Of a DNA stretch of 64,000 nt, positions 52,260 through 60,310 are shown piece by piece. Below the pieces are notes generated by a model. That model made no database searches and had not been told where the DNA came from. It worked only from the letters and a program-made list of their open reading frames with translations. The translations under genes were made by a program, and so were the position numbers. The DNA is from Bacteroidota bacterium (GTDB lineage: Bacteria; Bacteroidota; Bacteroidia; UBA7662; CANHCV01), in contig CANMVY010000003.1 of assembly GCA_947501265.1 (NCBI GenBank), positions 1 to 64,000 on the forward strand. The letters run 5' to 3'. Position 1 is the stretch's first letter; every line of letters begins with the position of its first letter.

Positions 52260-52613
52260 ATGGCAAAAAAGAAATCCATTGTTGACATTAGTAACGCTTC
52301 AGCCGAGGTTTTAGAAATCATTGAAAAGAATTATCCCAATGGGTACGACCAAGCTACCAATATGGTTCGTTACAATAATACCAAAGGTGATTTAATTGTA
52401 GCCCTTCCCATTGAAACAGACGATACCGAGTATTTGGTTAAGGTAAAATTGGTTACCCGTCAGCAAATTGAGGAAGAATTGGCGTTGGATGATCTCAATA
52501 CAGTAGATATTGAAAAGGAGAAAGGTGATTCTTCTTCTTCCTCTTCCGATGATGATGAAGAGGATGATGGATACGGCGATAAACCCGATGAAGAAGAATC
52601 GGATGAAGATTAA
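52260..52613 (+). CDS. Small protein with very acidic C-terminal tail
   Basis: A 117-residue protein. The N-terminal half (EVLEIIEKNYPNGYDQATNMVRYNN) is folded-looking; the last ~30 residues are Ser/Asp/Glu-rich (a run of six Ser, then Asp/Glu). I recall conserved hypotheticals of this type in Bacteroidota without a known function. An acidic tail could bind basic proteins or mimic DNA; this is speculation. It has its own promoter candidate and terminator. Confidence 0.8.
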   Translation: MAKKKSIVDISNASAEVLEIIEKNYPNGYDQATNMVRYNNTKGDLIVALPIETDDTEYLVKVKLVTRQQIEEELALDDLNTVDIEKEKGDSSSSSSDDDEEDDGYGDKPDEEESDED

Positions 52614-52617
52614 AAAA

Positions 52618-52647
52618 AAGCCCCGAAGAAATTCGGGGCTTTTTTTA
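52618..52647. terminator. Bidirectional terminator between acidic-protein gene and accC
   Basis: AAGCCCCGAA (52618-52627), loop GAAA, TTCGGGGCTT (52632-52641), T run downstream and A run upstream. It serves the convergent genes. Confidence 0.88.
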
Positions 52648-54132
52648 TCGATTCATTTTCCAAGCGGATATCCCATTTGTGTTTGAGGTATCGTTGGTTT
52701 TGGAAAGCTGCTTTTTATCTAATTCCGCTGCCGACAGGATGGCGGCGAGTTCTTGATCGTTTCCTTTAGGTAGAACATCTTCGGGGCGGTAGTGGTGCTT
52801 AATGAAATTGGTATCGAATTGCCCCGAACGAAAGGCGGGGTGATTCATCACATAGGTCCCAAAGGGTAGGGTAGTGGCCACCCCGGTAATTTGGTACTCT
52901 TCAATGGCGCGCTTCATGCGATCCATGGCCTCTTCACGAGTAGCCCCATACACCACCAACTTAGAAATCATCGGATCGTAAAAAACCGGAATTTCCATGC
53001 CTTCCTCCATCCCATCGTCTACCCTCACTCCGTAACCTTGTGGACGGCGGTAGGTTTTTAACTGCCCGATATCGGGGGTGAAATTATTGGTTGGATCTTC
53101 GGCACAAACCCTCAACTCAATGGCGTGTCCGCGAATGCTTAAATCTTCTTGGGAATATCCGAGTGGTTCGCCGGCTGCGATTCGAATTTGTTCACGAACC
53201 AAATCCAAACCGGTAATCATTTCGGTTACGGGGTGTTCTACCTGCAATCGGGTATTCATTTCTAGGAAATAAAAATTGAGGTTTTCGTCGCACAGGAATT
53301 CTACGGTTCCCGCTCCAACGTAATGACAGGCTTTTGCTACCCTTACGGCCGCTTCTCCCATGGCTTTTCGAACATCAGGAGTAAGGAGGGCCGAAGGAGC
53401 TTCTTCCACCAACTTTTGGTGCCTGCGTTGAATGGAGCATTCGCGTTCGAACAAATAAACCACGTTTCCTTGGGTATCGCCAAGAACTTGAATTTCAATG
53501 TGTCGAGGGGCGCCAATGTATTTTTCGATAAAAACAGATCCATCTCCAAAGGAAGAGGTTGCTTCTGAAACGGCGAGATTCATTTGTTCTTCAAAATCTT
53601 CCATTTTTTCGACCACTCGCATTCCTTTTCCACCACCACCGGCTGCAGCTTTGATTAGAATTGGAAATCCTACTTCTTGAGCAACTCGTTTTGCTTTTGA
53701 GATATCGGCAATGGCTTCATCCAAACCCGGAACCATGGGGATGTTGAAATCTTTCACGGCATGTTTCGCAGCTAATTTGTTCCCCATCATTTGCATGCTG
53801 CGAGCCGATGGCCCGATAAAAACGAGTCCGGCATCGGCAACGGCTTGAGCAAAATCTGCATTTTCACTCAAAAATCCATAACCTGGATGAATGGCATCAA
53901 CACCTAATTTGATGCATGCCTCAATGATTCGATCTCCTTTCAGGTAACTTTGAGAAGAAGGGGCGGGGCCGAGCAATACTGCTTCATCTGCATAAACAAC
54001 GTGTGGAGCTTTGCGGTCGGCTTCCGAATAAACAGCAACGGTTTTGATGCCCATTTCTTTGGCGCTTCTCATGACACGAAGGGCTATTTCCCCCCGATTA
54101 GCGACCAAGATTTTCTTGATAATTTTTGCCAT
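52645..54132 (-). CDS. accC: Acetyl-CoA carboxylase, biotin carboxylase subunit
   Basis: ATP-grasp enzyme that carboxylates biotin on BCCP, the first half of malonyl-CoA synthesis. Seen: KKILVANRGEIALRVMRSA, HPGYGFLSENADFAQA, the glycine-rich ATP loop KAAAGGGGKGMRVV, ECSIQRRHQKLVEEAPS, EMNTRLQVEHPVTE. 495 residues. ATG 54132 is the family start; the 11 codons upstream are an accidental extension. accB is not adjacent, so partner genes lie elsewhere; a propionyl/acyl-CoA type cannot be excluded. The -7 box lies 4 nt before the ATG. Confidence 0.94.
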   Translation of the reverse strand: MAKIIKKILVANRGEIALRVMRSAKEMGIKTVAVYSEADRKAPHVVYADEAVLLGPAPSSQSYLKGDRIIEACIKLGVDAIHPGYGFLSENADFAQAVADAGLVFIGPSARSMQMMGNKLAAKHAVKDFNIPMVPGLDEAIADISKAKRVAQEVGFPILIKAAAGGGGKGMRVVEKMEDFEEQMNLAVSEATSSFGDGSVFIEKYIGAPRHIEIQVLGDTQGNVVYLFERECSIQRRHQKLVEEAPSALLTPDVRKAMGEAAVRVAKACHYVGAGTVEFLCDENLNFYFLEMNTRLQVEHPVTEMITGLDLVREQIRIAAGEPLGYSQEDLSIRGHAIELRVCAEDPTNNFTPDIGQLKTYRRPQGYGVRVDDGMEEGMEIPVFYDPMISKLVVYGATREEAMDRMKRAIEEYQITGVATTLPFGTYVMNHPAFRSGQFDTNFIKHHYRPEDVLPKGNDQELAAILSAAELDKKQLSKTNDTSNTNGISAWKMNR

Positions 54133-54136
54133 GTTG

Positions 54137-54144
54137 CAAAGGTA
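54137..54144 (-). promoter_or_regulatory. -7 box for accC, 4 nt before ATG
   Basis: Minus strand TACCTTTG (exact), spacer CAAC, ATG 54132. The 19-nt-upstream position has TATG, a weak -33. Because the protein N-terminus is conserved, the start codon is firm, which makes this the best case of the leaderless layout. Confidence 0.55.
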
Positions 54145-54164
54145 CGAAAGGAAAAACAATGGCA

Positions 54165-54188
54165 TAAAAAAACCGCCTTCTGGCGGTT
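54165..54188 (-). terminator. Terminator after the 54199 lipoprotein gene
   Basis: Minus strand AACCGCC, loop AGAA, GGCGGTT, then a T run. It separates the lipoprotein gene from accC on the same strand. Confidence 0.85.
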
Positions 54189-54198
54189 CATTTATGGG

Positions 54199-54726
54199 TT
54201 ACTTAACTTGAATCAGATCGGCATTGATTCTAAACTCAACCTTTAACAGCACATTCTTCACCACGGTAATGTCGTTTCTAAGGGTGCCTTCCATGCGTAC
54301 CGTGATTTCATTCGACTTCACGTAGTTGATGATGTTTTCATTGGTAAGAATGAAATCATTCAAAACGTTGGATCCATTGGCCGTATGGTTTTTGTTAGCA
54401 ATTTCAATCTCGGGCTGATTGGGCGAAGAAACAAAAAGGCGAGCCGATTCAAACTCATCGAAATTTTGGGTGGAATCTGCTAAAGTTGCGTAAGCGCTTG
54501 AAAGGTGAATGGAGTTAACGTTGTTGGGATCGATGTTTTTTGCTACGCAGAAAGAATCGAAATTGGTAACAAGTGTTCTTTGATCGATGGCCTGAACACC
54601 CGCTGTCATGGGGTTAACCCGAAAACGAATGGTGGTGAAATTGTAGTTGTAATCTACCGTAATGGTTTTCTTGTTGCATGATCCCAAAAATAGGATAGGC
54701 AACAAGAATAAAAGAAATTTTTTCAT
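54199..54726 (-). CDS. Lipoprotein of unknown function, 175 aa
   Basis: A lipobox FLGSC follows a short signal peptide. The mature part of about 155 residues is rich in beta strands with no known motif; the C-terminus (VRMEGTLRNDITVVKNVLLKVEFRINADLI) looks like an Ig-type or LEA-like strand pair. ATG 54726 is preceded by a TATATTTA box with a TTG 20 nt further up. It is adjacent to the repeat copy of the phoH segment. Confidence 0.75.
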   Translation of the reverse strand: MKKFLLFLLPILFLGSCNKKTITVDYNYNFTTIRFRVNPMTAGVQAIDQRTLVTNFDSFCVAKNIDPNNVNSIHLSSAYATLADSTQNFDEFESARLFVSSPNQPEIEIANKNHTANGSNVLNDFILTNENIINYVKSNEITVRMEGTLRNDITVVKNVLLKVEFRINADLIQVK

Positions 54727-54760
54727 TGTTTTTGATTTTCGGTAAATATAAAAATCAACT

Positions 54761-54805
54761 TTTACTTTTGCAAGTACATCACTGATTTTGTTGATTTTAC
54801 GATTT
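54761..54805. repeat. 45-bp direct repeat, copy A (duplicate of pdhB 3' end)
   Basis: It matches 56429-56473 in the same orientation at 44 of 45 positions by eye (A for C at one site). Copy B carries the end and stop codon of pdhB; copy A has no gene attached. The two copies bracket the phoH gene. Pattern as for a site-specific insertion at a gene's 3' end, or a tandem duplication that later lost its middle. Confidence 0.85.
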
Positions 54806-54978
54806 CAATGATGGATTGAAAGCCAATCAATTTTAAACCAAATAATTCGGGATTTTATCTTGCCAAATAAAGAATTTGTTTTTTTTGTAACCATGAATTG
54901 GAATAACCTGTGCACAAACGGTCTCGAAGTTAATGTTAAGGTAAAATTAGAACCTTTAAAATTGTAGAAAGGAAATTG

Positions 54979-56295
54979 ATGAAAAAAATTTTTGTTGTAG
55001 ATACTTCTGTATTCCTATTTGACCACCAAGCTATTCGAAATTTTAAAGACAATGACGTCGTTATTCCTATTACCGTTATTGAAGAATTGGATAAATTTAA
55101 AAAAGGCAACGAAACCAAAAATTTTGAAGCCCGTAATTTTATGCGATTTATCGATTCGATCACTCAAAAAAAGGAAATTGATCAATGGATAAAAATTCCA
55201 GGCAAAGGCAATGGAAAACTAAAAATTGGTTGGGTTAGAAAACGTGAAACGTTGCAAAACCTTCCGTTTGTTGAAATGATTAACGACCATTTGATTTTGG
55301 CCGTTGCCAAAGAAACACTTGAAGAAAACTCAACGAAAAAAGTAATTCTCGTTTCAAAAGATCTAAATCTTCGAATTAAAGCCAGAGCCATTGGATTGGA
55401 AGCTGAAGACTATCAAACTGGAAAAATTGATAGTGTTGATGAGTTATTCTTGGGTATTGTTGAAAAGAAAATTACTTCGAAAGCCGTTTTTGAAGAGGGA
55501 ATTCGAAATGGATTCTTTCCATCAGATGTTTTTCTGGGTATTGAAAAAATCCCAAATCAATATTTCATTCTTCAATACAATCGATCAAAAAAAATCTTCA
55601 AATACAACGAATTTTCAGATCGTTTTTTCCATGTTGGCGATTCCTATTGTTACGGAATAAAACCACGAAATGAAGAACAAATGGCCGCGATGGACGCTCT
55701 AATGGATCCAACCATCAAATGTGTTTCGCTTCAAGGCGCTCCTGGAACTGGAAAAACTTTGCTGGCCTTAGCAGCGGCCTTGGAACAACGAAGAAATTAC
55801 AAACAAATTTATTTGGCTCGACCCATTGTTCCTCTGAATAATAAAGACATCGGATTTCTTCCGGGAGACATAAAAAGTAAAATTAACCCCTACATGGAAC
55901 CATTATGGGATAATTTGAAAGTTATTCAGAATCAATTCAACGAAAAAGAAAAAGAGTACCAGCGTATTCAAGAATTGGTGGAAAAAGAAAAATTAATGAT
56001 TACCCCATTGGCATTTATTCGTGGACGTAGCCTTAGCAATGTTTTTTTCATCATTGATGAATCTCAAAACCTCACGCCTTTGGAAATTAAAACCATCGTT
56101 ACTCGAGCTGGAGAAGGAACAAAAATCGTTTTTACGGGTGATATTCGACAAATTGATACCCCTTACCTTGATGAACACTCCAATGGTTTATCGGTCCTCA
56201 TTGAAAAAATGAAAGGGAGTGAGCTGTATGCTCATGTTACCCTCAAACAAGGGGTAAGGAGTGAATTAGCCAACGTTGCAAGCGAACGACTGTAA
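54979..56295 (+). CDS. PhoH2-type PIN nuclease / PhoH ATPase
   Basis: A 438-residue two-domain protein. N-terminal PIN RNase-like domain (VVDTSVFLFDHQAI with acidic VIEELDKF and LVSKDLNLRIKA) joined to a C-terminal PhoH ATPase with P-loop LQGAPGTGKTLLALA, Walker B NVFFIIDESQN, and FTGDIRQIDTPY. PhoH2 proteins unwind and cut RNA in tested relatives; here the role is unproven. ATG 54979 is preceded by an AAGGA ribosome site. The coding region is visibly richer in A and T than its neighbours. It sits between two 45-bp direct repeats. Confidence 0.93.
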   Translation: MKKIFVVDTSVFLFDHQAIRNFKDNDVVIPITVIEELDKFKKGNETKNFEARNFMRFIDSITQKKEIDQWIKIPGKGNGKLKIGWVRKRETLQNLPFVEMINDHLILAVAKETLEENSTKKVILVSKDLNLRIKARAIGLEAEDYQTGKIDSVDELFLGIVEKKITSKAVFEEGIRNGFFPSDVFLGIEKIPNQYFILQYNRSKKIFKYNEFSDRFFHVGDSYCYGIKPRNEEQMAAMDALMDPTIKCVSLQGAPGTGKTLLALAAALEQRRNYKQIYLARPIVPLNNKDIGFLPGDIKSKINPYMEPLWDNLKVIQNQFNEKEKEYQRIQELVEKEKLMITPLAFIRGRSLSNVFFIIDESQNLTPLEIKTIVTRAGEGTKIVFTGDIRQIDTPYLDEHSNGLSVLIEKMKGSELYAHVTLKQGVRSELANVASERL

Positions 56296-56351
56296 AAATG
56301 AATTCTTTGAAATAATGCCGTTTTTTGTTTCTTCAACCCAAGATGAAATGA

Positions 56352-56453
56352 ATTAACAACACGATATTAGTAACCGGTGTTAAAAATAGTATTGGGTTGG
56401 AATTGGCCAAAAAATCAGAAATCCTCGATTTACTTTTGCAAGTACATCACTGA
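56352..56453 (+). pseudogene. Short-chain dehydrogenase N-terminal remnant (candidate)
   Basis: A 33-codon open stretch reads NNTILVTGVKNSIGLELAKK, close to the SDR N-terminus (nucleotide loop TGxxxGIG, here TGVKNSIG). It has no start codon, since a stop lies just before, and it ends inside the 3' end of pdhB on the other strand. It could be the leftover of an SDR gene cut by the event that made the repeat copies. It could also be chance; no other SDR piece is seen. Confidence 0.35.
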
Positions 56454-56473
56454 TTTTGTTGCTTTTACGATTT
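56429..56473. repeat. 45-bp direct repeat, copy B (3' end of pdhB)
   Basis: Same sequence as 54761-54805 with one mismatch. It contains the pdhB stop codon (TAA on the minus strand) and about 14 preceding codons. Confidence 0.85.
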
Positions 56474-57413
56474 TCTCAACGCTGGGTAAATACGCTTCTA
56501 CCAAATTCAAGGCATAGGGCATAGAAACATCAGAACCGTTTACCCGAAGAACCGGCGCATCCAAATAATCAAAGGCGTCTTTTTGAACGCGATAAGCAAT
56601 CTCAGATGAAACCGAAGCGAAAGGCCAGCTTTCATCAATAACAACCAAACGATTGGTTTTCTTTACCGATTCGATGATGGTTTTCGTATCGAGTGGACGA
56701 ATGCTGCGAAGATCGATCACTTCGGCATGAATGCCTTCTTTTTCCAATTCTTCGGCTGCAGCCAAAGTTACTTTCATCATTTTGTTGTAAGAAACCAAGG
56801 TAACGTCCGTGCCTTGTTTCTTCACATCGGCCAAACCAATAGGAATCAAATATTCTCCATCTGGAATCATTCCTTTGTCGCCATACATCTGCTCACTTTC
56901 CATGAAAATCACCGGATCATTGTCGCGAATGGCCGATTTTAATAATCCTTTGGCATCGGCTGGATTGCTTGGAGAAACGACTTTCAATCCCGGACAGTTG
57001 GCGTACCAGCTTTCGAAAACTTGAGAGTGTTGGGCTCCCAAGGTGCCTGCCGAGCCCGATGGGCCACGGAATACGATTGGCACATGGAACTGACCGCCAG
57101 ACATGCTTAACATTTTTGCTGCTGAGTTGATGATTTGGTCGATGGCCACCAACGAAAAGTTAAAGGTCATGAACTCAACAATGGGTCGAAGGCCATTCAT
57201 GGCTGCACCCACTCCAATTCCGGTGAATCCCAATTCTGCAATGGGAGTATCAATCACGCGCTTGGCTCCGAATTCATCCAACATTCCTTGTGAAACTTTG
57301 TAAGCGCCGTTGTACTCGGCTACTTCTTCTCCCATTAAAAATACGGTTTGATCGCGGCGCATTTCTTCACTCATCGCCTCGCGAAGCGCTTCTCTAAATT
57401 GTACTTCTCTCAT
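56430..57413 (-). CDS. pdhB: Pyruvate dehydrogenase E1 component, beta subunit
   Basis: A 327-residue transketolase-type beta subunit. MREVQFREALREAMSEEMRRD, FLMGEEVAEYNGAYKVSQG, DTPIAELGFTGIGVGAA, SPSNPADAKGLLKSAI and RPLDTKTI are standard PdhB motifs. With PdhA it decarboxylates pyruvate and acetylates the E2 lipoyl arm. ATG 57413 is chosen over a TTG 7 codons earlier. pdhA is not adjacent; pdhC is divergent across a 120-bp gap. A -7 box (TACTTTTG) lies 18 nt upstream. Confidence 0.95.
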   Translation of the reverse strand: MREVQFREALREAMSEEMRRDQTVFLMGEEVAEYNGAYKVSQGMLDEFGAKRVIDTPIAELGFTGIGVGAAMNGLRPIVEFMTFNFSLVAIDQIINSAAKMLSMSGGQFHVPIVFRGPSGSAGTLGAQHSQVFESWYANCPGLKVVSPSNPADAKGLLKSAIRDNDPVIFMESEQMYGDKGMIPDGEYLIPIGLADVKKQGTDVTLVSYNKMMKVTLAAAEELEKEGIHAEVIDLRSIRPLDTKTIIESVKKTNRLVVIDESWPFASVSSEIAYRVQKDAFDYLDAPVLRVNGSDVSMPYALNLVEAYLPSVEKIVKATKSVMYLQK

Positions 57414-57431
57414 GATTCCATTAAATTGCCT

Positions 57432-57439
57432 CAAAAGTA
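57432..57439 (-). promoter_or_regulatory. -7 box for pdhB
   Basis: Minus strand TACTTTTG (exact), 18 nt before ATG 57413, with TTG about 17 nt further upstream (57457-57459). Confidence 0.5.
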
Positions 57440-57506
57440 CAAATTTTTCTTCAAACCAAGCCCCTCGCTAGAGGTTTTTAAATGCAAAGGCAATGAACTT
57501 TTTGGT

Positions 57507-57514
57507 TACCTTTG
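57507..57514 (+). promoter_or_regulatory. -7 box for pdhC
   Basis: TACCTTTG (exact), 19 nt before ATG 57534. Together with the box at 57432 it makes a compact divergent control region. Confidence 0.55.
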
Positions 57515-57533
57515 CAAAATTCATGTAGTAGTT

Positions 57534-58832
57534 ATGGCACAGATTATTTCAATGCGAAAAATGAGCGATACCATGTCGGAAGGCGTGGTTGCGAGTTGGT
57601 TGGTGAAAGTAGGTGATAAAATTAAATCGGGCGATATCATTGCCGAGGTTGAAACCGATAAAGCCACCATGGAGTTTGAAAACTTCGATGAAGGAACCGT
57701 TTTAGCTTTGTTAGCTGAACCTGGAAAAGCCATTGCCATCGGGGCTCCTATGATGGTCATCGGAAATCCTGGAGAAGATTTTTCAGCTCTTCTCGCTGCT
57801 CCTGCTGCTCCTGAGTCCACACCAGCTCCAGCTCCAGTGACTGAAGCTGTACCTGTTGTATCAACTCCAGCACCCGCCCCTGCTGCCGCCCCTGTCGCCC
57901 CAGCACCTGCTCCGGTTGCTCCCGCAGCAACAGCTACCGACGATCTATTGAAAGCATCACCGCTTGCACGCCGTTTGGCTGCGGAACGCGGCATAAATAT
58001 TGGCATGGTGAACGGTTCCGGCGACGGTGGCCGCATCGTGAAACGCGATATCGACTTTTTCAATCCGGCCAACGCTGCAGCAGCCTTAGCTGCCCAAGCT
58101 CAAGCCCCAATGTCAACCACCACCATTTCTCTACCGGCCTTCGTTGGAGAAGAGAAATTCGAGGAAATCCCCGTTTCTCAAATGCGGAAAGTGATCGCTG
58201 CTCGCTTGGCAGAAAGCATGTTCACCGCTCCCCATTTCTACTTAACCATGGAAATTCGGATGGATCAAGCTGCCAAAGCTCGCGAAGCCATCAATGCTGT
58301 AGCTCCAGTGAAAGTTTCTTTCAACGATATGGTGGTAAAAGCCTCGGCTTTGGCCCTCAAAAAACACCCAAAAATCAACTCTTCTTGGTTGGGCGATAAA
58401 ATTCGCATCAATCACCACGTGAACATCGGTATAGCTATGGCTGTGGAAGAAGGACTTTTGGTTCCAGTGGTTCGATTTGCGGACGGAAAATCGCTTTCTC
58501 ACATCGCTGCAGAAGTAAAAGACTTTTCGGGAAAAGCGAAATCCAAGAAATTGCAACCGGCCGATTGGTCTGGAAATACCTTCACCATTTCCAACTTGGG
58601 AATGTTTGGTATTGAAGAGTTTACGGCCATCATTAATCCACCCGATGCGTGCATCCTAGCAGTGGGATCCATCAAAGAAACCGTAGTGGTGGAAAAAGGT
58701 GAAATGAAGCCTGGCAAAGTGATGAAAGTTACCTTATCTTGTGACCACCGCGTGGTGGATGGAGCATCTGGTTCTGAATTCCTTCAAACTTTGAAGGCCT
58801 ATTTGGAGAATCCGGTAACCATGCTCGCGTAA
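57534..58832 (+). CDS. pdhC: Dihydrolipoamide acetyltransferase (E2) of pyruvate dehydrogenase
   Basis: A 432-residue E2: one lipoyl domain with lipoyl-Lys in EVETDKATMEFENFDEG (Lys43), an Ala/Pro-rich hinge (about 85-150), a peripheral-subunit-binding domain (SPLARRLAAERGINI ... GGRIVKRDI), and a catalytic acetyltransferase domain with the active-site His in DHRVVDGASGSEFL. ATG 57534 is the family start; the frame is open 62 codons further but that part has no E2 similarity. It works with pdhB, transcribed divergently. Confidence 0.96.
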   Translation: MAQIISMRKMSDTMSEGVVASWLVKVGDKIKSGDIIAEVETDKATMEFENFDEGTVLALLAEPGKAIAIGAPMMVIGNPGEDFSALLAAPAAPESTPAPAPVTEAVPVVSTPAPAPAAAPVAPAPAPVAPAATATDDLLKASPLARRLAAERGINIGMVNGSGDGGRIVKRDIDFFNPANAAAALAAQAQAPMSTTTISLPAFVGEEKFEEIPVSQMRKVIAARLAESMFTAPHFYLTMEIRMDQAAKAREAINAVAPVKVSFNDMVVKASALALKKHPKINSSWLGDKIRINHHVNIGIAMAVEEGLLVPVVRFADGKSLSHIAAEVKDFSGKAKSKKLQPADWSGNTFTISNLGMFGIEEFTAIINPPDACILAVGSIKETVVVEKGEMKPGKVMKVTLSCDHRVVDGASGSEFLQTLKAYLENPVTMLA

Positions 58833-58863
58833 GTTTTATCGGCTTCGGCCCAAATTCAATTTC

Positions 58864-60306
58864 ATGCAATCTACTCATCGCAAGACCCATCCTGCCTTGT
58901 ATACCTTGGTGATGGTCTTCTTCTTTTGGGGTTTTGTTGCCGCTTCAAACACGGTTTTGATCGGACTATTCCGCAAAAATTTCGACCTTAGTCAGTTTCA
59001 AAGTCAATTGGTGGATATGGCCTTTTATTCAGCCTATTTTCTTGGTTCTTTGGTTTATTTCTTTATTTCCATTTCTTCTGGCGACCCTTTGAATAAGATT
59101 GGTCACAAAAAAGGACTGGTTTTAGGTCTTTCTATCTCCGCTTTGGGTGCAATTGGTTTTATTCCAGCAGCAAATCTCCATTCGTTTGGCCTGATGCTCA
59201 CTTCCCTTTTTGTTGTAGGTTTGGGATTTGCTCTTCAGCAAATTGTAGCCAATCCACTGGCCATCGCTTTGGGCGATCCTTCAACCGGGGCTCACCGCGT
59301 TTCTTTAGCCGGGGGGGTGAATTCATTTGGTACCACCATTGGGCCCTTGCTGGTGAACTACGCTATTTTTGGTTCCATTGGAGGTTCTGATGTCAATTTG
59401 GGAATAGAAAATGTAAAACTTCCCTACCTCATTCTTTGCGGTGCGTTCTTGTTGTTTGCTGGAATTCTTTGGTTTTCCAACATGCCTGAAATTCGGAATG
59501 AAGAGAAAATGGAAGGCGATTGGGGTGTTTTTAAGAGTCCTCAAATTATTTGGGGCATGTTGGCCATTTTCGTTTACGTGGGAACCGAAGTTACCATACA
59601 ATCAAATCTTCCAACCTTGATGGAAACGCAGGGATTTCTTGGTTTGGACGATAAGCAAACGGTTCATTTTATCTCCTTGTATTGGGGTAGTTTGATGATT
59701 GGCCGCTGGACAGGCGCCATGACCGTTTTTAATTTCAAACCAGCGGCCAAACGGTTGGCCATGATTCTGGCTCCCATTGCTGCGTTTGCCGTAATCGTTG
59801 GGGTAAACTACATTCGATTCAACGCAGCCGGTGAACAGGTAGAAACCAAATTGAACGACCTCATTGCCTATTGGCCGATGGTTCTCGTTTTTATTGCAGC
59901 CAATTTCATCGCACAAGAAAAACCGGTTCGTACCATGATCGTTTTTGGAGCTGCAGCTGCCATTCTTACCGCTTATGGAACCTTCTTTGAAGGGGAATGG
60001 GCGTTGTACAGTCTCATCGCTGGTGGACTTTTCTGTTCGGTGATGTGGCCGTGCATCTTTGCACTTTCCATTGCCGGACTCGGAAAATACACCAACCAAG
60101 GCTCTTCGCTTTTGGTGATGATGATTCTCGGTGGAGCCTTAATTCCTCCCTTCCAAGGAATCATCAGCGATGCAGCAAACATTCACATTTCTTACTTGAT
60201 TCCCTTGTTTGGATTCGTATTTCTCGCGTTCTACGGATGGAAAGTAGGGAAAATTTTGAAAAATAAAGGAATTCAATTCGACTCGGAAACGACTCAGGCA
60301 CATTGA
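58864..60306 (+). CDS. Sugar MFS transporter, FucP-like
   Basis: A 480-residue, 12-segment MFS porter of the FHS/FucP family. The N-terminal FFFWGFVAASNTVLIGLFRKNFDLSQFQSQLVDMAFY and FALQQIVANPLAIALGDP stretches are family-like. Such porters import fucose, glucose, galactose or N-acetylglucosamine. It lies 4 bp before a GH20 hexosaminidase gene, so GlcNAc (NagP-like) is a fair guess. Confidence 0.88.
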   Translation: MQSTHRKTHPALYTLVMVFFFWGFVAASNTVLIGLFRKNFDLSQFQSQLVDMAFYSAYFLGSLVYFFISISSGDPLNKIGHKKGLVLGLSISALGAIGFIPAANLHSFGLMLTSLFVVGLGFALQQIVANPLAIALGDPSTGAHRVSLAGGVNSFGTTIGPLLVNYAIFGSIGGSDVNLGIENVKLPYLILCGAFLLFAGILWFSNMPEIRNEEKMEGDWGVFKSPQIIWGMLAIFVYVGTEVTIQSNLPTLMETQGFLGLDDKQTVHFISLYWGSLMIGRWTGAMTVFNFKPAAKRLAMILAPIAAFAVIVGVNYIRFNAAGEQVETKLNDLIAYWPMVLVFIAANFIAQEKPVRTMIVFGAAAAILTAYGTFFEGEWALYSLIAGGLFCSVMWPCIFALSIAGLGKYTNQGSSLLVMMILGGALIPPFQGIISDAANIHISYLIPLFGFVFLAFYGWKVGKILKNKGIQFDSETTQAH

Positions 60307-60310
60307 TTTT

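Noticed and set aside
57348-57533. A 62-codon extension of pdhC into the pdhB region
   Set aside because: It runs over the antisense pdhB start and the promoter boxes and has no E2 similarity; ATG 57534 is the family start.
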